DNA of 64,000 nt, from contig NZ_FQUU01000013.1 of assembly GCF_900129295.1 (NCBI RefSeq), positions 62,001-126,000 of the forward strand, given 5' to 3'. Source of the stretch: Flavisolibacter ginsengisoli DSM 18119 (GTDB lineage Bacteria > Bacteroidota > Bacteroidia > Chitinophagales > Chitinophagaceae). Below are positions 26,716 to 36,162 of this stretch, piece after piece. Numbering within the stretch: the stretch's first letter is position 1; each line of letters begins with the position of its first letter. The notes beneath the pieces were generated by a model that searched no databases, had not been told where the DNA came from, and saw only the letters and a list, made by a program, of their open reading frames with translations. Position numbers and translations under genes: made by a program.

Positions 26716-27415
26716 TCGATATCCATTTATGTAATTGATTTAATTCACAATCAGAAAGCTTCTGTCCATTTTTGGGCATTGAGGAAAAACCTGTAAGAAA
26801 GTTAACAGATCCCCAGAGCCTTCCATCATCTACCCTGGCTTTTACACCACTGTATTGGCTAAGATCATAACCACCCGAGGCATTGTAATTATTATGGCAG
26901 CCGATACATTTATTGGCAAGCAGGTTTTTTATAGTTGTGGAATAAGTGACATTAACAGAATCACATTGAAGCTCCTGGCAGGCATTATTTTGAGCCCCCT
27001 GCATAATCCATTTATAAATGATATCTTTTTGCTGCTGGCTCAATGGATTATACGGTGGGGGAGGCATCCTGTCATTTGAATTTGATTCACTGATCTTTAC
27101 CCATGATTTGCTCCTGGCCGGTTGTCCGGGAACTATTTTACCGGTATTCATTATAGAATTGTAATTCGTCAGTACGATGCCTTCCTGGTGGGAAGCAGCA
27201 TCATGGCAACCTGCAGAAGAACAATTGGAAACGAAAATGGGCAATACCTGTTGCTGAAAATAGGCAGTATCAGCACTGCATCCTGTTGATATAATAGGCG
27301 GATTCTCACCACCGTTTTGGGGTGGGTTAGCAGCAGGAAACTCATGCTTACAGGATTGTATAAATGCAATTATAGCCAAGATAAACCCCAGGTATACAAC
27401 ATGCATCTTTTTCAT
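26696..27415 (-). CDS. Di-haem c-type lipoprotein (CX4CH plus CxxCH)
   Basis: This 239-aa predicted lipoprotein has a lipobox near C22 (FIQSC). It carries two haem-type sites: C65SSAGC70H71 (CX4CH) and C170IGC173H174 (normal CxxCH). RMPPPPYNPLSQQQ offers an axial Met in the first domain, and SSMPKNGQ in the second. Related Bacteroidota proteins are annotated as cytochrome c or planctomycete-type cytochrome domains. It is the first gene of the five-gene envelope operon and overlaps the next gene by 20 nt. Redox partners are not known. Confidence 0.78.
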   Translation of the reverse strand: MKKMHVVYLGFILAIIAFIQSCKHEFPAANPPQNGGENPPIISTGCSADTAYFQQQVLPIFVSNCSSAGCHDAASHQEGIVLTNYNSIMNTGKIVPGQPARSKSWVKISESNSNDRMPPPPYNPLSQQQKDIIYKWIMQGAQNNACQELQCDSVNVTYSTTIKNLLANKCIGCHNNYNASGGYDLSQYSGVKARVDDGRLWGSVNFLTGFSSMPKNGQKLSDCELNQLHKWISNGAPNN

Positions 27416-27573
27416 AGAAAGGCGTAGTTTACTGAAAAATTAAAATGAAAACGCTTCCTGAAAAAGAATATTTCGGCAGCCTTGTTATGATTGAAATCAT
27501 TAAGACAAGACTAACAAATATGTTTAATTCTTAAAACGAGGCAGAAAGGAAAAAGGTTGCCTGCTTATAGTAC

Positions 27574-29730
27574 CTACCTTACTTCTGACCCATTTTCAGC
27601 TAGTGCATTTGGGTTAACCAGTATCAGTTTCCCATCTGCCTGTTCAGCTGTAAGTATCATACCCTGGCTTTCTATACCCCGCATTTTCCTGGGTGCCAGG
27701 TTTGCTACTACAATAACCTGCTTATCGACAAGGTCCTCTGGTTTAAAATGCTGCGCTATACCTGAAACAATGGTCCTTATTTGGCTGCCCATATTCACCT
27801 GCAACTTTAATAGCTTATCAGCTTTTTCAACTTTTTCCGCATGGGTAATAGTTCCAATGCGCAGATCCAGTTTGGCAAAATCATCATACTGGATCTCTGG
27901 TTTATCTTCAGGAATACGCTCTGTAGTTGCTATGCTTGAAGGCTGACTCACCGGCTGTTTATTTTGTTCCTGTTCCATTTTTGATTGTGCTAATCCTTTT
28001 TTTAATTTTTCAACCTGGAATTGTACCTCGGCATCCTCAATTTTCCTGAATAATAATTCTGGCGCCCTTAAGGAATAACCAACACTTAAAAGCTTTGTTT
28101 TACCTGCATTTTCCCATTCAAGCATTTTGTCAACCACTTTCATCATTTGACACATTTTTTTAGCTGTATGCGGAAGAAAGGGATTGATGAAAATGGCCAT
28201 ATTGGCACAAAGCTGTAAGCAAACATGCAGGCAGTTATCTATCTGTTCCTGCACTTCCGGAAGAATTGCGCCTTCTGCATTTACCTGTTTAGCTTTTATC
28301 CAGGGTTCCTTCTCCTGCATGTACTTATTTCCTTTCCGGGCAAGGTCTATGACATCAAATAAAGCATCCCTGAATTTGTATTCCTCAAGCAGCTTTTCTA
28401 TCCTGGGCTTTGCTGATTCTATTTCTGCTATTAATTCTTTATCCTTTTCGTCAATAATGTTGTTGTGGAATCGCGGAACTTTTCCATTGGTAAGTTTGTG
28501 CATCAACACAAACGTCCTGTTGAAAAAGTTGGCAAATACAGCAACCAGTTCTCCGTTAACAGCATCCTGGAATCCTTTCCAGGTAAATTCACTGTCCTTG
28601 TTTTCAGGAAGGATAGTAGTAAGATAATACCTTAAGGCATCTGCCATTTGTGGCCCGCCATTTTCTTTTTTAAGGAAATCATCTATATAGTCCTGCATAT
28701 CCAGTTTCCAATTGCGACTGGTACTCATTTTATCACCTTCGAGGTTCATAAATTCATTGGCGGGAACATTGTCAGGAACTATATAATTATGCAAATGAAG
28801 CATTACAGGGAATATCAGGCAATGGAAAACAATATTATCCTTTCCTATAAAGTGTACCAATTTGGTGTCTTTATCCTGCCAGTAAGGCTTCCAGTCATTG
28901 CCGGTGTTAAGCGCCCATTGCTTTGTGGCACTGATATAACCAATAGGAGCATCAAACCATACATACAAAACCTTGCCTTCCGCATCTGGCAGCGGAACTT
29001 TAACCCCCCAGTCAAGATCACGGGTTACAGCCCTGGGTTGAAGGCCGGCATCTATCCAGCTCTTGCATTGACCCAATACATTGGCTTTCCAATCTTTCTG
29101 GTGTTCATTCAGTATCCAGTTGCGAAGCCAGTCTTCATGCCTGTTAAGGGGTAGGTACCAATGTTTTGTTAGTTTTTTTATAGGGGTATTACCACTTAAA
29201 GTGCTGACGGGGTTTATCAGTTCATCAGGACTTAATGCAGTGCCACATCTTTCACATTGATCACCAAAAGCGCTTTCAAAGCCACAATTGGGACAAGTGC
29301 CTTTTATATAACGGTCGGCAAGAAAGGTTTGAGCCTGTTCATCATAATATTGTTCTGTTTCTTTTACTTCCAGCTCACCCCGATCATTCAGGTAAGTAAA
29401 GAATTCCTGGGTTGTTTCATGATGTATAGCATTAGAGGTACGGTCGTAAATATCAAAGGATATACCCAGGTCATCAAAGTTTTGTTTCATGATGACATGA
29501 TACTTATCAATGATCTCGCGAGGGGTAGTGCCTTCTTTCATAGCCTGTATAGGTATGGCTGTACCGTGTTCATCGCTTCCGCAAACGAACACTACATCCC
29601 GCTTTTGTGCTCTTAAATACCGTACATAAATATCTGCGGGTATATAGGCTCCTGCCAGGTGTCCTATGTGTTTTTGTCCATTAGCATATGGTAAGGCAGA
29701 AGTAATTAAATATCTTTTGGGCTGGTTCAT
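27574..29730 (-). CDS. metG: MetG, methionyl-tRNA synthetase with C-terminal tRNA-binding domain
   Basis: This 718-aa class I synthetase has the HIGH motif H21IGH in YANGQKHIGH, the zinc knuckle CPNC...CERC in the connective domain, and the KMSKS-type loop KMSTS. After the anticodon-binding helices a Lys/Gln-rich linker leads to a ~110-aa EMAP II-like OB domain (YDDFAKLDLRIGTI, ANLAPRKMRGIESQGM) that helps dimerise and bind tRNA. Length matches the MetG1 form with this extra domain. It is transcribed alone on the minus strand. Confidence 0.97.
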   Translation of the reverse strand: MNQPKRYLITSALPYANGQKHIGHLAGAYIPADIYVRYLRAQKRDVVFVCGSDEHGTAIPIQAMKEGTTPREIIDKYHVIMKQNFDDLGISFDIYDRTSNAIHHETTQEFFTYLNDRGELEVKETEQYYDEQAQTFLADRYIKGTCPNCGFESAFGDQCERCGTALSPDELINPVSTLSGNTPIKKLTKHWYLPLNRHEDWLRNWILNEHQKDWKANVLGQCKSWIDAGLQPRAVTRDLDWGVKVPLPDAEGKVLYVWFDAPIGYISATKQWALNTGNDWKPYWQDKDTKLVHFIGKDNIVFHCLIFPVMLHLHNYIVPDNVPANEFMNLEGDKMSTSRNWKLDMQDYIDDFLKKENGGPQMADALRYYLTTILPENKDSEFTWKGFQDAVNGELVAVFANFFNRTFVLMHKLTNGKVPRFHNNIIDEKDKELIAEIESAKPRIEKLLEEYKFRDALFDVIDLARKGNKYMQEKEPWIKAKQVNAEGAILPEVQEQIDNCLHVCLQLCANMAIFINPFLPHTAKKMCQMMKVVDKMLEWENAGKTKLLSVGYSLRAPELLFRKIEDAEVQFQVEKLKKGLAQSKMEQEQNKQPVSQPSSIATTERIPEDKPEIQYDDFAKLDLRIGTITHAEKVEKADKLLKLQVNMGSQIRTIVSGIAQHFKPEDLVDKQVIVVANLAPRKMRGIESQGMILTAEQADGKLILVNPNALAENGSEVR

Positions 29731-29881
29731 TGTATTAACTCCTCTTTTGAATCTTTAACTATCCTGTATCACCGTATTTTCAATAGTTGCATGCACAGGA
29801 AGTTTGCAAAAATACCGCAAAGGCGCCAACTGCTTTTTATTTGGCCCAACAAGGTTTATTTTGTGCTGGCAATTAAGCATT

Positions 29882-30793
29882 ATGATTCAAATTCCTCCCT
29901 ATTTAAAAAAAGGCGATTGCATTGGAATAGTGGCGCCAGCAGGATATATGCCTTTGGAAAAAATGGAAACCTGCATTAACACTCTCCAGGATTGGGGTTT
30001 TTCTGTGCGGCTTGGAGCCACTGCCAACAGCAGGTCAGGGAATTATTTTTCCGGAACAGACCAAGAGCGCCTGGCAGATCTCCAGGAAATGATGGATGAC
30101 AGGTCAGTACAGGCTATTTTATGTGCCCGCGGAGGGTATGGTATGAGTCGTATAATAGACAATATCAGCTTTAAAAAGTTCAGAAAGCACCCTAAATGGG
30201 TCATAGGGTTTAGTGATATAACGGTTCTCCATTGCCATCTTTATGAGCGTTATGGAATTGCTTCCTTACATGCTCCCATGGCGGCAGCTTTTAATGATGG
30301 CAATTTTAATAATGATTATATTAAGTCATTAAAAAATGCCCTGGAGGGTACACCAGTCAAATATGAAGTACCTGTTGCAGCCAATAATAAAATGGGGGAA
30401 GCAGAGGGTGCTTTAGTAGGAGGGAATCTATCCCTGCTGGCTCATCTTATTGGTACCAGCTCTGATATTAAAACAAAGAACAAGATCTTGTTCCTGGAAG
30501 ACATAGGAGAATATCTATACAGTATTGACCGGATGCTGTTACAATTAAAGAGGAGTGGCAAATTTGATAAGCTTGCTGGCTTGATCATTGGTGGCTTCAC
30601 TGATATGAAGGATACAGAAAGACCTTTTGGAAAAACCATACAGGAGATAATCTATGAACATGTGAAGGAATATGAGTTTCCTGTATGTTATGATTTTCCT
30701 GTAAGCCACAGTACTGAGAACCTTTCATTGAAGATAGGAGTGGGTTATCATTTATCTGTACAAGAGGATATTGTTAGATTAGCTGAAGTTTAA
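29882..30793 (+). CDS. LD-carboxypeptidase (peptidase family S66)
   Basis: This 303-aa cytoplasmic serine peptidase trims the terminal D-Ala from murein tetrapeptides during wall recycling. ARGGYGMSRI and GFSDIT (nucleophile S111) are the S66 signatures; FLEDIGEYLYSIDR and a late His-containing stretch (PVSHSTEN) supply the Glu and His of the triad. I chose the ATG at 29882, which starts MIQIPPYLKKGDCIGIVAPA; the frame is open further upstream from 29804, but that part has no family similarity. MccF-like immunity proteins share the fold, but wall recycling is more likely. Confidence 0.9.
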   Translation: MIQIPPYLKKGDCIGIVAPAGYMPLEKMETCINTLQDWGFSVRLGATANSRSGNYFSGTDQERLADLQEMMDDRSVQAILCARGGYGMSRIIDNISFKKFRKHPKWVIGFSDITVLHCHLYERYGIASLHAPMAAAFNDGNFNNDYIKSLKNALEGTPVKYEVPVAANNKMGEAEGALVGGNLSLLAHLIGTSSDIKTKNKILFLEDIGEYLYSIDRMLLQLKRSGKFDKLAGLIIGGFTDMKDTERPFGKTIQEIIYEHVKEYEFPVCYDFPVSHSTENLSLKIGVGYHLSVQEDIVRLAEV

Positions 30794-30812
30794 TGCCCGG
30801 GAATTCCGGGCA
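30794..30812. terminator. GC-rich hairpin between convergent genes
   Basis: TGCCCGG (30794-30800) and CCGGGCA (30806-30812) form a perfect 7-bp stem with loop GAATT directly after the stop of the LD-carboxypeptidase gene. It lies between that gene and the convergent lipoprotein gene. No clear T tract follows, so it may stop transcription poorly or act mainly as a 3' end stabiliser. Confidence 0.5.
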
Positions 30813-30838
30813 CTAAATCAATTAATATAATTATTAGC

Positions 30839-31975
30839 CTATTGGTTATAATAATTGCGGAGGCGGTTGGACAGGTCGTTTTGTATCTGTTTGAATAGTT
30901 CCCTGGTTATTTCTTCCTGTGTGGGAGGTGTAACCTCATTTTTATTCAGAATCGTTTTATCATTATCACTTAAGGCCCTTTCATCCCCGGTATAGCTGGC
31001 AAATTCTGTTTTCCAGTTATGTTCACCAGTGAAACGGTCGCTCCAAATAGCTTTGCCCTGTGCATCCCTAATAGTGATCATCAGGTCGCCTTCTGACACC
31101 AAGGATCTTTTAATACTTGTTATTTTTGCCTTGACCGTACCATATTGTTTAATAACGGAATCTGGCTTATAAACTGTTTCCTTTATTACAACTTCTTTAG
31201 AAACTTCCCTGGAGGTCTTATTATCATAGGGTTGTCCTATAGAAATACGACTTAGGTTTAACTCCAATGACTGGTCAGGCTTTATACCTTTATTCCTGGA
31301 TTCCCATTCGGAATAGAATTTTACAAATTCATTATTCATGCTATAGGATAACGTCCTGATGATCTCATTCTGAAAGTTTTGCACCTGTGTGGAGCTTGCA
31401 TACTGGTAACCGCCATAATTCTGCATAGGCAATACCAGCACCTTTGTAACTGCCTGGTTGTACAGGGTATCCTTTTTTCTTTGGAGGTTAAAGTCATTCG
31501 GCTTATACCGGACTGCAATAGCCAGTTCTTTATATGCCTCTTTGTAAGACTCTTTATTAGCGGCTGCCATCCACTTTTCAGCTCTTTCTACATGAATATC
31601 CGCAATCTTATTCCGATAAGTTTCAACATATTCCGAATAATCTTTAGTCCTTATAATTCTTGCAGGGACTGGATAAGCATGAATGGTTTGATAAAGGTCC
31701 TGTAGTCTTAAATAAGACTGGTATATTTTCTCATAGCGATTGTCATCACTACTATTAGAAAGAATTCTTATTTGGTTTTCTCCCTCATTAACGGCATAGG
31801 TATATGAACTCTGTACTATTTCTTTTGTTTCATAGTCGTTAGGATCTTTTTGCAGCTTTTTAACCCCGAGTTCAATGGCATCTGCATAATCGCCTTTCTG
31901 GTAAGCTTTGTTTGCTGATTTACAGCCTGCAAAATATGTGCAACAGGCAAGTAAAAGAAGGTAGAATTTAAACAT
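30839..31975 (-). CDS. Lipoprotein of unknown function with TPR-like N-terminus
   Basis: This 378-aa protein has a lipobox YFAGC18 and should be an envelope lipoprotein. Residues ~20-60 (AYQKGDYADAIELGVKKLQKDP) look like a TPR/Sel1-type helix pair, with another such pair near 140-165 (YKEAYKELAIAVRYKPND). The C-terminal half has VLVLPMQNYGG and a region similar to assembly lipoproteins, but I cannot name a domain. It is alone on the minus strand, convergent with the LD-carboxypeptidase gene. Confidence 0.65.
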   Translation of the reverse strand: MFKFYLLLLACCTYFAGCKSANKAYQKGDYADAIELGVKKLQKDPNDYETKEIVQSSYTYAVNEGENQIRILSNSSDDNRYEKIYQSYLRLQDLYQTIHAYPVPARIIRTKDYSEYVETYRNKIADIHVERAEKWMAAANKESYKEAYKELAIAVRYKPNDFNLQRKKDTLYNQAVTKVLVLPMQNYGGYQYASSTQVQNFQNEIIRTLSYSMNNEFVKFYSEWESRNKGIKPDQSLELNLSRISIGQPYDNKTSREVSKEVVIKETVYKPDSVIKQYGTVKAKITSIKRSLVSEGDLMITIRDAQGKAIWSDRFTGEHNWKTEFASYTGDERALSDNDKTILNKNEVTPPTQEEITRELFKQIQNDLSNRLRNYYNQ

Positions 31976-32406
31976 AGTCTGGTTTTATATATTGGATTCA
32001 AAACACCCCGCAAATGTTACCCGTAAAATTGATTTTAAACCTAAATTAACAGGAAAACGGGTTGAATTTGGGGACCAATATAACAAATAGGAGCGTGGAA
32101 TGCAATCAGGTTGACTGAATTAGTTTTAAAAACTGGTCTTTTTAAGTGGTGTTAACTTCCTGCCTTTTTGGAACGTTATCTATTTCTCAATTATATGGAG
32201 TTACCAGGGTTTTATTTATTCCTAAACAATTGAGTTATGGTGTTTCACTTACAGGCCCTATGCTTTTATTTATTGCCTGGTAATCCAGAATTTCCTTTTC
32301 AGAAATTATAGGTATATGGTTACACAATCCATGTTCCAAATCCAATCATGGAAAGAGGTACTATATTTTAGCAACAAATGCTTTAAACTGCTGAACAAGG
32401 GAAGAC
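31976..32406. other. 431-nt intergenic stretch without a supportable gene
   Basis: This lies between the kup stop codon and the lipoprotein start, so it should contain the promoter of the minus-strand lipoprotein gene and the 3' end of kup. I see AT-rich sequence, only very short open frames and a small palindrome GTTTTAAAAAC near 32130, and nothing resembling a gene, RNA or insertion element. Confidence 0.4.
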
Positions 32407-34422
32407 CTAGTCTTCAATACGTTTCAATTTCAGGTTGGTTACAGGTGCTACAATAAGCGGAAATTTTTCAACAGTAACATTGCTTGGATCCAATCCAAAA
32501 CCTCTTTCTTCGGAAAGTGAAATTTCTTTAAGCCAGAAATGAAATTTCATAACCACTCTTTCAAGGAAAGGGAGGTCATTATCCTGGCTGAGGTATTTTT
32601 CCATCACTACAAAGGAAAAATCACCAACAATATTACTTCTCTCAAGGCTTTCATACCGGCTTGTTATATTAACCTCCCGGTTGGTTACCAGGTCTTCAAC
32701 TACTTTTCTGAACATGAGGTTAATACGTGGCTCAACCCTGAAACCCAGTCGGAAATCCACTCGAATAATGTCGTTAGGAATGATGTGATCCACCTTATAT
32801 TCCATGGTGTATGGGTCATCCAGGGTGTCCACATGCACAAGCCAGTAGATATCTGCCCTTTTAGGCTTTTTATTAAGTATGGAGTAAATGATCTTATGTT
32901 CTATCTCTTTTGGATTATCGGCACTTGTCAGGTATACCAGGTGAGTGGCATATTTAACGATAGAACGGTCATTGCTAAGTTCCTGGATCTTTGGAATATA
33001 ATGTTCCAAGCGTACAAATTCCACGTACCTGTTTTTAATCTTCCTTGCCCGGTACCAGGCATACATAACCAGGAACATCAAACCACCTATCATTAGGGTG
33101 ATATACCCACCATGTGTGAATTTTTGTAAAAGGGCAAATAGGAATAATATTTCTACAACAGAGTATACGGAAAGAAATATCCAGATATAAATGGGCTTTA
33201 CCCTTCGGGCAACGAGGAAATTGGAAAACAAGATCGTAGTCATCAACATAGTGACTATGATTGCCAGGCCATAAGCCGCTTCCATTCTTTGGGAGGTTCT
33301 GAAATAAAGTACCACACCTACGCAACCCATGAACATCAGTAGGTTTAAAGACGGGATAAACAACTGCCCCCTGGCTTCGGAAGGGTAGCGTATCTTCAGT
33401 TTAGGCCAAAGATTTAGGCGCATAGCCTCGCTTATAAGGGTAAAAGATCCGGAGATCATTGCCTGGCTGGCAATAATAGCCGCAGTAGTTGCTATTATAA
33501 CACCTATGATAATGAACCATTCTGGCATAAGGTCATAAAAGGCATTGATTCCCAGGCTTTCTCTAACAGAGTCTGTAATAGTAAGGCCTGTATGATGACT
33601 TAAAAGGCTGGCTCCCTGGCCAAGGTAATTTAGGATCAGGCATATTTTGACGAAACTCCAGGAGCCTCGTATGTTTCCCCTGCCACAGTGACCAAGGTCA
33701 CTATATAGCGCTTCGGCTCCTGTTGTACAAAGAAATACAGCTCCTAACAGCCACAATGCATTGGGATATGACCTTAAAAAATGAAAGGCATAAGTTGGAC
33801 TAAATGCCCTGAAAATGGTCCAGTCGTCCGATAAGTGAACAATGCCAAGGACAGCAAGCATACTAAACCATATGAACATAATTGGCCCAAAGAACCTTCC
33901 AATTGAGGCGGTGCCGAATTGCTGTAAAAAGAAAAATAGCCCAAGAATGACAAGGACTATGTACACTACATATTCTTCAATATTGTGGAAAGTCGGGATC
34001 TTTTTAAGTCCCTCAACCGCTGAAGTGATAGAAATGGGAGGTGTAATGATGCCATCCGCAAGCAAAGCAGAACCTCCTATCATGGCTGGAATCACCAGCC
34101 ATTTTCTTTGTCTTCGCACCAAAGCATATAGGGCAAAGGTTCCGCCCTCACCCCGGTTATCGGCGCGTAAAACCAAAAGAACGTATTTAATGGTTGTTTG
34201 TAAGGTGATTGTCCAGATGATACAGGATAAGCTCCCAATAATCAATTCTTCAGTGATTGTCCTATTGGTAATTATAGCATTAAAAACATATAAGGGGGAA
34301 GTGCCTATGTCTCCATAAATAATACCTAACGCTATAACTAATCCTGCAACAGTAACCTTATTAAGTGGTGCTTTCAATGTACCTGTGTTGTAATTTTTGA
34401 TGGTTTCAAGGCGAATTGCCAA
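32407..34422 (-). CDS. kup: Kup, potassium:proton symporter
   Basis: This 671-aa KUP/HAK/KT family uptake system has about twelve TM helices. Family blocks include ALGIIYGDIGTSPLYVF, ADNRGEGGTFALYAL, and SALLADGIITPPISI. TGAEALYSDLGHCGRG is another strong signature. A soluble C-terminal domain of about 200 residues follows (RSIVKYATHLVYLTSADNP...). It is a single-gene unit on the minus strand; no c-di-AMP riboswitch is visible upstream (34423-34629). Confidence 0.95.
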   Translation of the reverse strand: MAIRLETIKNYNTGTLKAPLNKVTVAGLVIALGIIYGDIGTSPLYVFNAIITNRTITEELIIGSLSCIIWTITLQTTIKYVLLVLRADNRGEGGTFALYALVRRQRKWLVIPAMIGGSALLADGIITPPISITSAVEGLKKIPTFHNIEEYVVYIVLVILGLFFFLQQFGTASIGRFFGPIMFIWFSMLAVLGIVHLSDDWTIFRAFSPTYAFHFLRSYPNALWLLGAVFLCTTGAEALYSDLGHCGRGNIRGSWSFVKICLILNYLGQGASLLSHHTGLTITDSVRESLGINAFYDLMPEWFIIIGVIIATTAAIIASQAMISGSFTLISEAMRLNLWPKLKIRYPSEARGQLFIPSLNLLMFMGCVGVVLYFRTSQRMEAAYGLAIIVTMLMTTILFSNFLVARRVKPIYIWIFLSVYSVVEILFLFALLQKFTHGGYITLMIGGLMFLVMYAWYRARKIKNRYVEFVRLEHYIPKIQELSNDRSIVKYATHLVYLTSADNPKEIEHKIIYSILNKKPKRADIYWLVHVDTLDDPYTMEYKVDHIIPNDIIRVDFRLGFRVEPRINLMFRKVVEDLVTNREVNITSRYESLERSNIVGDFSFVVMEKYLSQDNDLPFLERVVMKFHFWLKEISLSEERGFGLDPSNVTVEKFPLIVAPVTNLKLKRIED

Positions 34423-34629
34423 AGGTATATGTTAAAATTAATAGATGCACAATCAGAAACAAGGCAATAGTTTGAAATTTGAATGTGTTCACGGGATTGT
34501 GAGGAATAGTATTAAAAGCAAACTTGTGAACATCTTAACGGTCTCTCCATGCATCCGCTTTAGTTTTTATACGTCTTATTAAAATAAAATACAACGATTA
34601 ACTTTAATAGTTTAAAGATTTTGCTTTTT

Positions 34630-36150
34630 ATGCGATTTGCACCAATTATAATTACAGTATTCCTCCTTGCTTCAGGCACTGTTCTAAATGCACAAAGGAT
34701 AATATATTCCCAGCCCGGTAACGATGATACTCGTAGAATGAACTTCGAGGTTATAGGTAAGGTGTCTGGTAATTTCCTGATCTATAAGAATAGCCGCAAT
34801 AAAAGCTATGTAAGCGTGTACAACAATGAAATGGAAGAAGTAAGTAAGGTCGAACAGGATTATATACCGGAAGATAAGTTGATCAATGTGGACTTCTTCG
34901 CTTACAATGATTTTAGTTATATTATCTACCAGTACCAGAAAAAGAATGTTGTCTACTGTAATGCGGTGAAGGTTGACGGTAATGGTAAAAGGGCCTCAGA
35001 TATCCTCACCCTGGATACTTCGCATATAGGATTTACGGCCAGTAATAAGATCTACTCCACCATAACTAATGAGAATAAGTCAAAACTTATGGTATTCAAG
35101 ATCAACTCAAAGAATAAATCGAGGTTTATCATTACAACCCTACTTTTTGATGCCGAACTGATGCTTCAAAAGCGCAACCAGTTTACTATGGATATGGAGG
35201 AAAGGGATGATAACCTGGATGAGTTCAATATTGATAATGATGGGGATCTTGTATTTGTTAAGTTCAACAGGAATAATAATGAAACAATTAACCGTACTAT
35301 CTTATTCTGGAAGCCTGCAGCAGTAGATACGGTAACAGCAATAGAAGTACCGCAGGATAAGATACTTTTAGATGAATTGCATGTAAAAGTTGATAATTCC
35401 AATAAGCGATACTTTCTCACTTCCTTTTATTACACCAAGAAAAGAGGAAATATTGAAGGGTTTTATTTTTATGTGTGGGATAAACTATCCAGGCAGCCGA
35501 TTCTGCAGAATGCTGTGGCCCTCGGGGAAGATATAAGAAACGACGCAAAGGGTGATGCGAATATAAAAATGGCTTTCAATGATTATTTTGTCAGAAATAT
35601 TGTAATTAAAAAGGATGGTGGATTTGTTATAAATGCTGAATCCTATTACACTACCTCACGTAATAATAACTGGAACAGGTATAATTATCTATACGGATAC
35701 CCTTTGTCCACCTATGATTATTACAGCATGTATTCTCCATATTACAGCAATTGGTATTGGAGAGACAGGTATTACAACAATCAAAATGTAAGAAGGCATG
35801 CGGATAATGTAACCATTCTTTCCTTTGATAAAACCGGAAAGCTGGAATGGAGCGGCGTCATTCATAAAGAGCAATATGATGATGAATCTGACGACAGGAT
35901 ATCCTACCTTATGGCCAATACGGGTAGCCAGATTCACTATCTTTTTAATGTTGATGAAAGAAGGGCCTTACTGTTGAATGATTACACCCTTTCTCCTGGT
36001 GGAGAGTTGAATCATAACCCTACTTTAAAGAACCTGGACAGGGGTTATGAATTTTTACCTAAGTATGGCAAACAGGTAAGTAGTTACCAGTTGATCATTC
36101 CGTGTTACTATCGCAATTACATTTGCTTTGCTAAAATCGAATTTAATTAA
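34630..36150 (+). CDS. Secreted protein of unknown function, Tyr/Asn-rich
   Basis: This 506-aa protein has a signal peptide (MRFAPIIITVFLLASGTVLNA, cleavage after NA). I chose the ATG at 34630 because it starts this signal; a TTG 9 nt upstream is also possible. The mature part is rich in Asn, Asp, Lys and Tyr and looks like repeated beta strands (IYKNSRNKSYVSVYNN, DFFAYNDFSYIIYQYQ). Around residues 345-390 is a Tyr-Asn-rich stretch. I recognise no domain. It is followed by the DUF6427 membrane protein and purQ. Confidence 0.75.
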   Translation: MRFAPIIITVFLLASGTVLNAQRIIYSQPGNDDTRRMNFEVIGKVSGNFLIYKNSRNKSYVSVYNNEMEEVSKVEQDYIPEDKLINVDFFAYNDFSYIIYQYQKKNVVYCNAVKVDGNGKRASDILTLDTSHIGFTASNKIYSTITNENKSKLMVFKINSKNKSRFIITTLLFDAELMLQKRNQFTMDMEERDDNLDEFNIDNDGDLVFVKFNRNNNETINRTILFWKPAAVDTVTAIEVPQDKILLDELHVKVDNSNKRYFLTSFYYTKKRGNIEGFYFYVWDKLSRQPILQNAVALGEDIRNDAKGDANIKMAFNDYFVRNIVIKKDGGFVINAESYYTTSRNNNWNRYNYLYGYPLSTYDYYSMYSPYYSNWYWRDRYYNNQNVRRHADNVTILSFDKTGKLEWSGVIHKEQYDDESDDRISYLMANTGSQIHYLFNVDERRALLLNDYTLSPGGELNHNPTLKNLDRGYEFLPKYGKQVSSYQLIIPCYYRNYICFAKIEFN

Positions 36151-36162
36151 TAGCATTGCTAT

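Noticed and set aside
32539-33096. 185-aa plus-strand frame inside kup
   Set aside because: Antisense shadow; composition follows the codons of kup.
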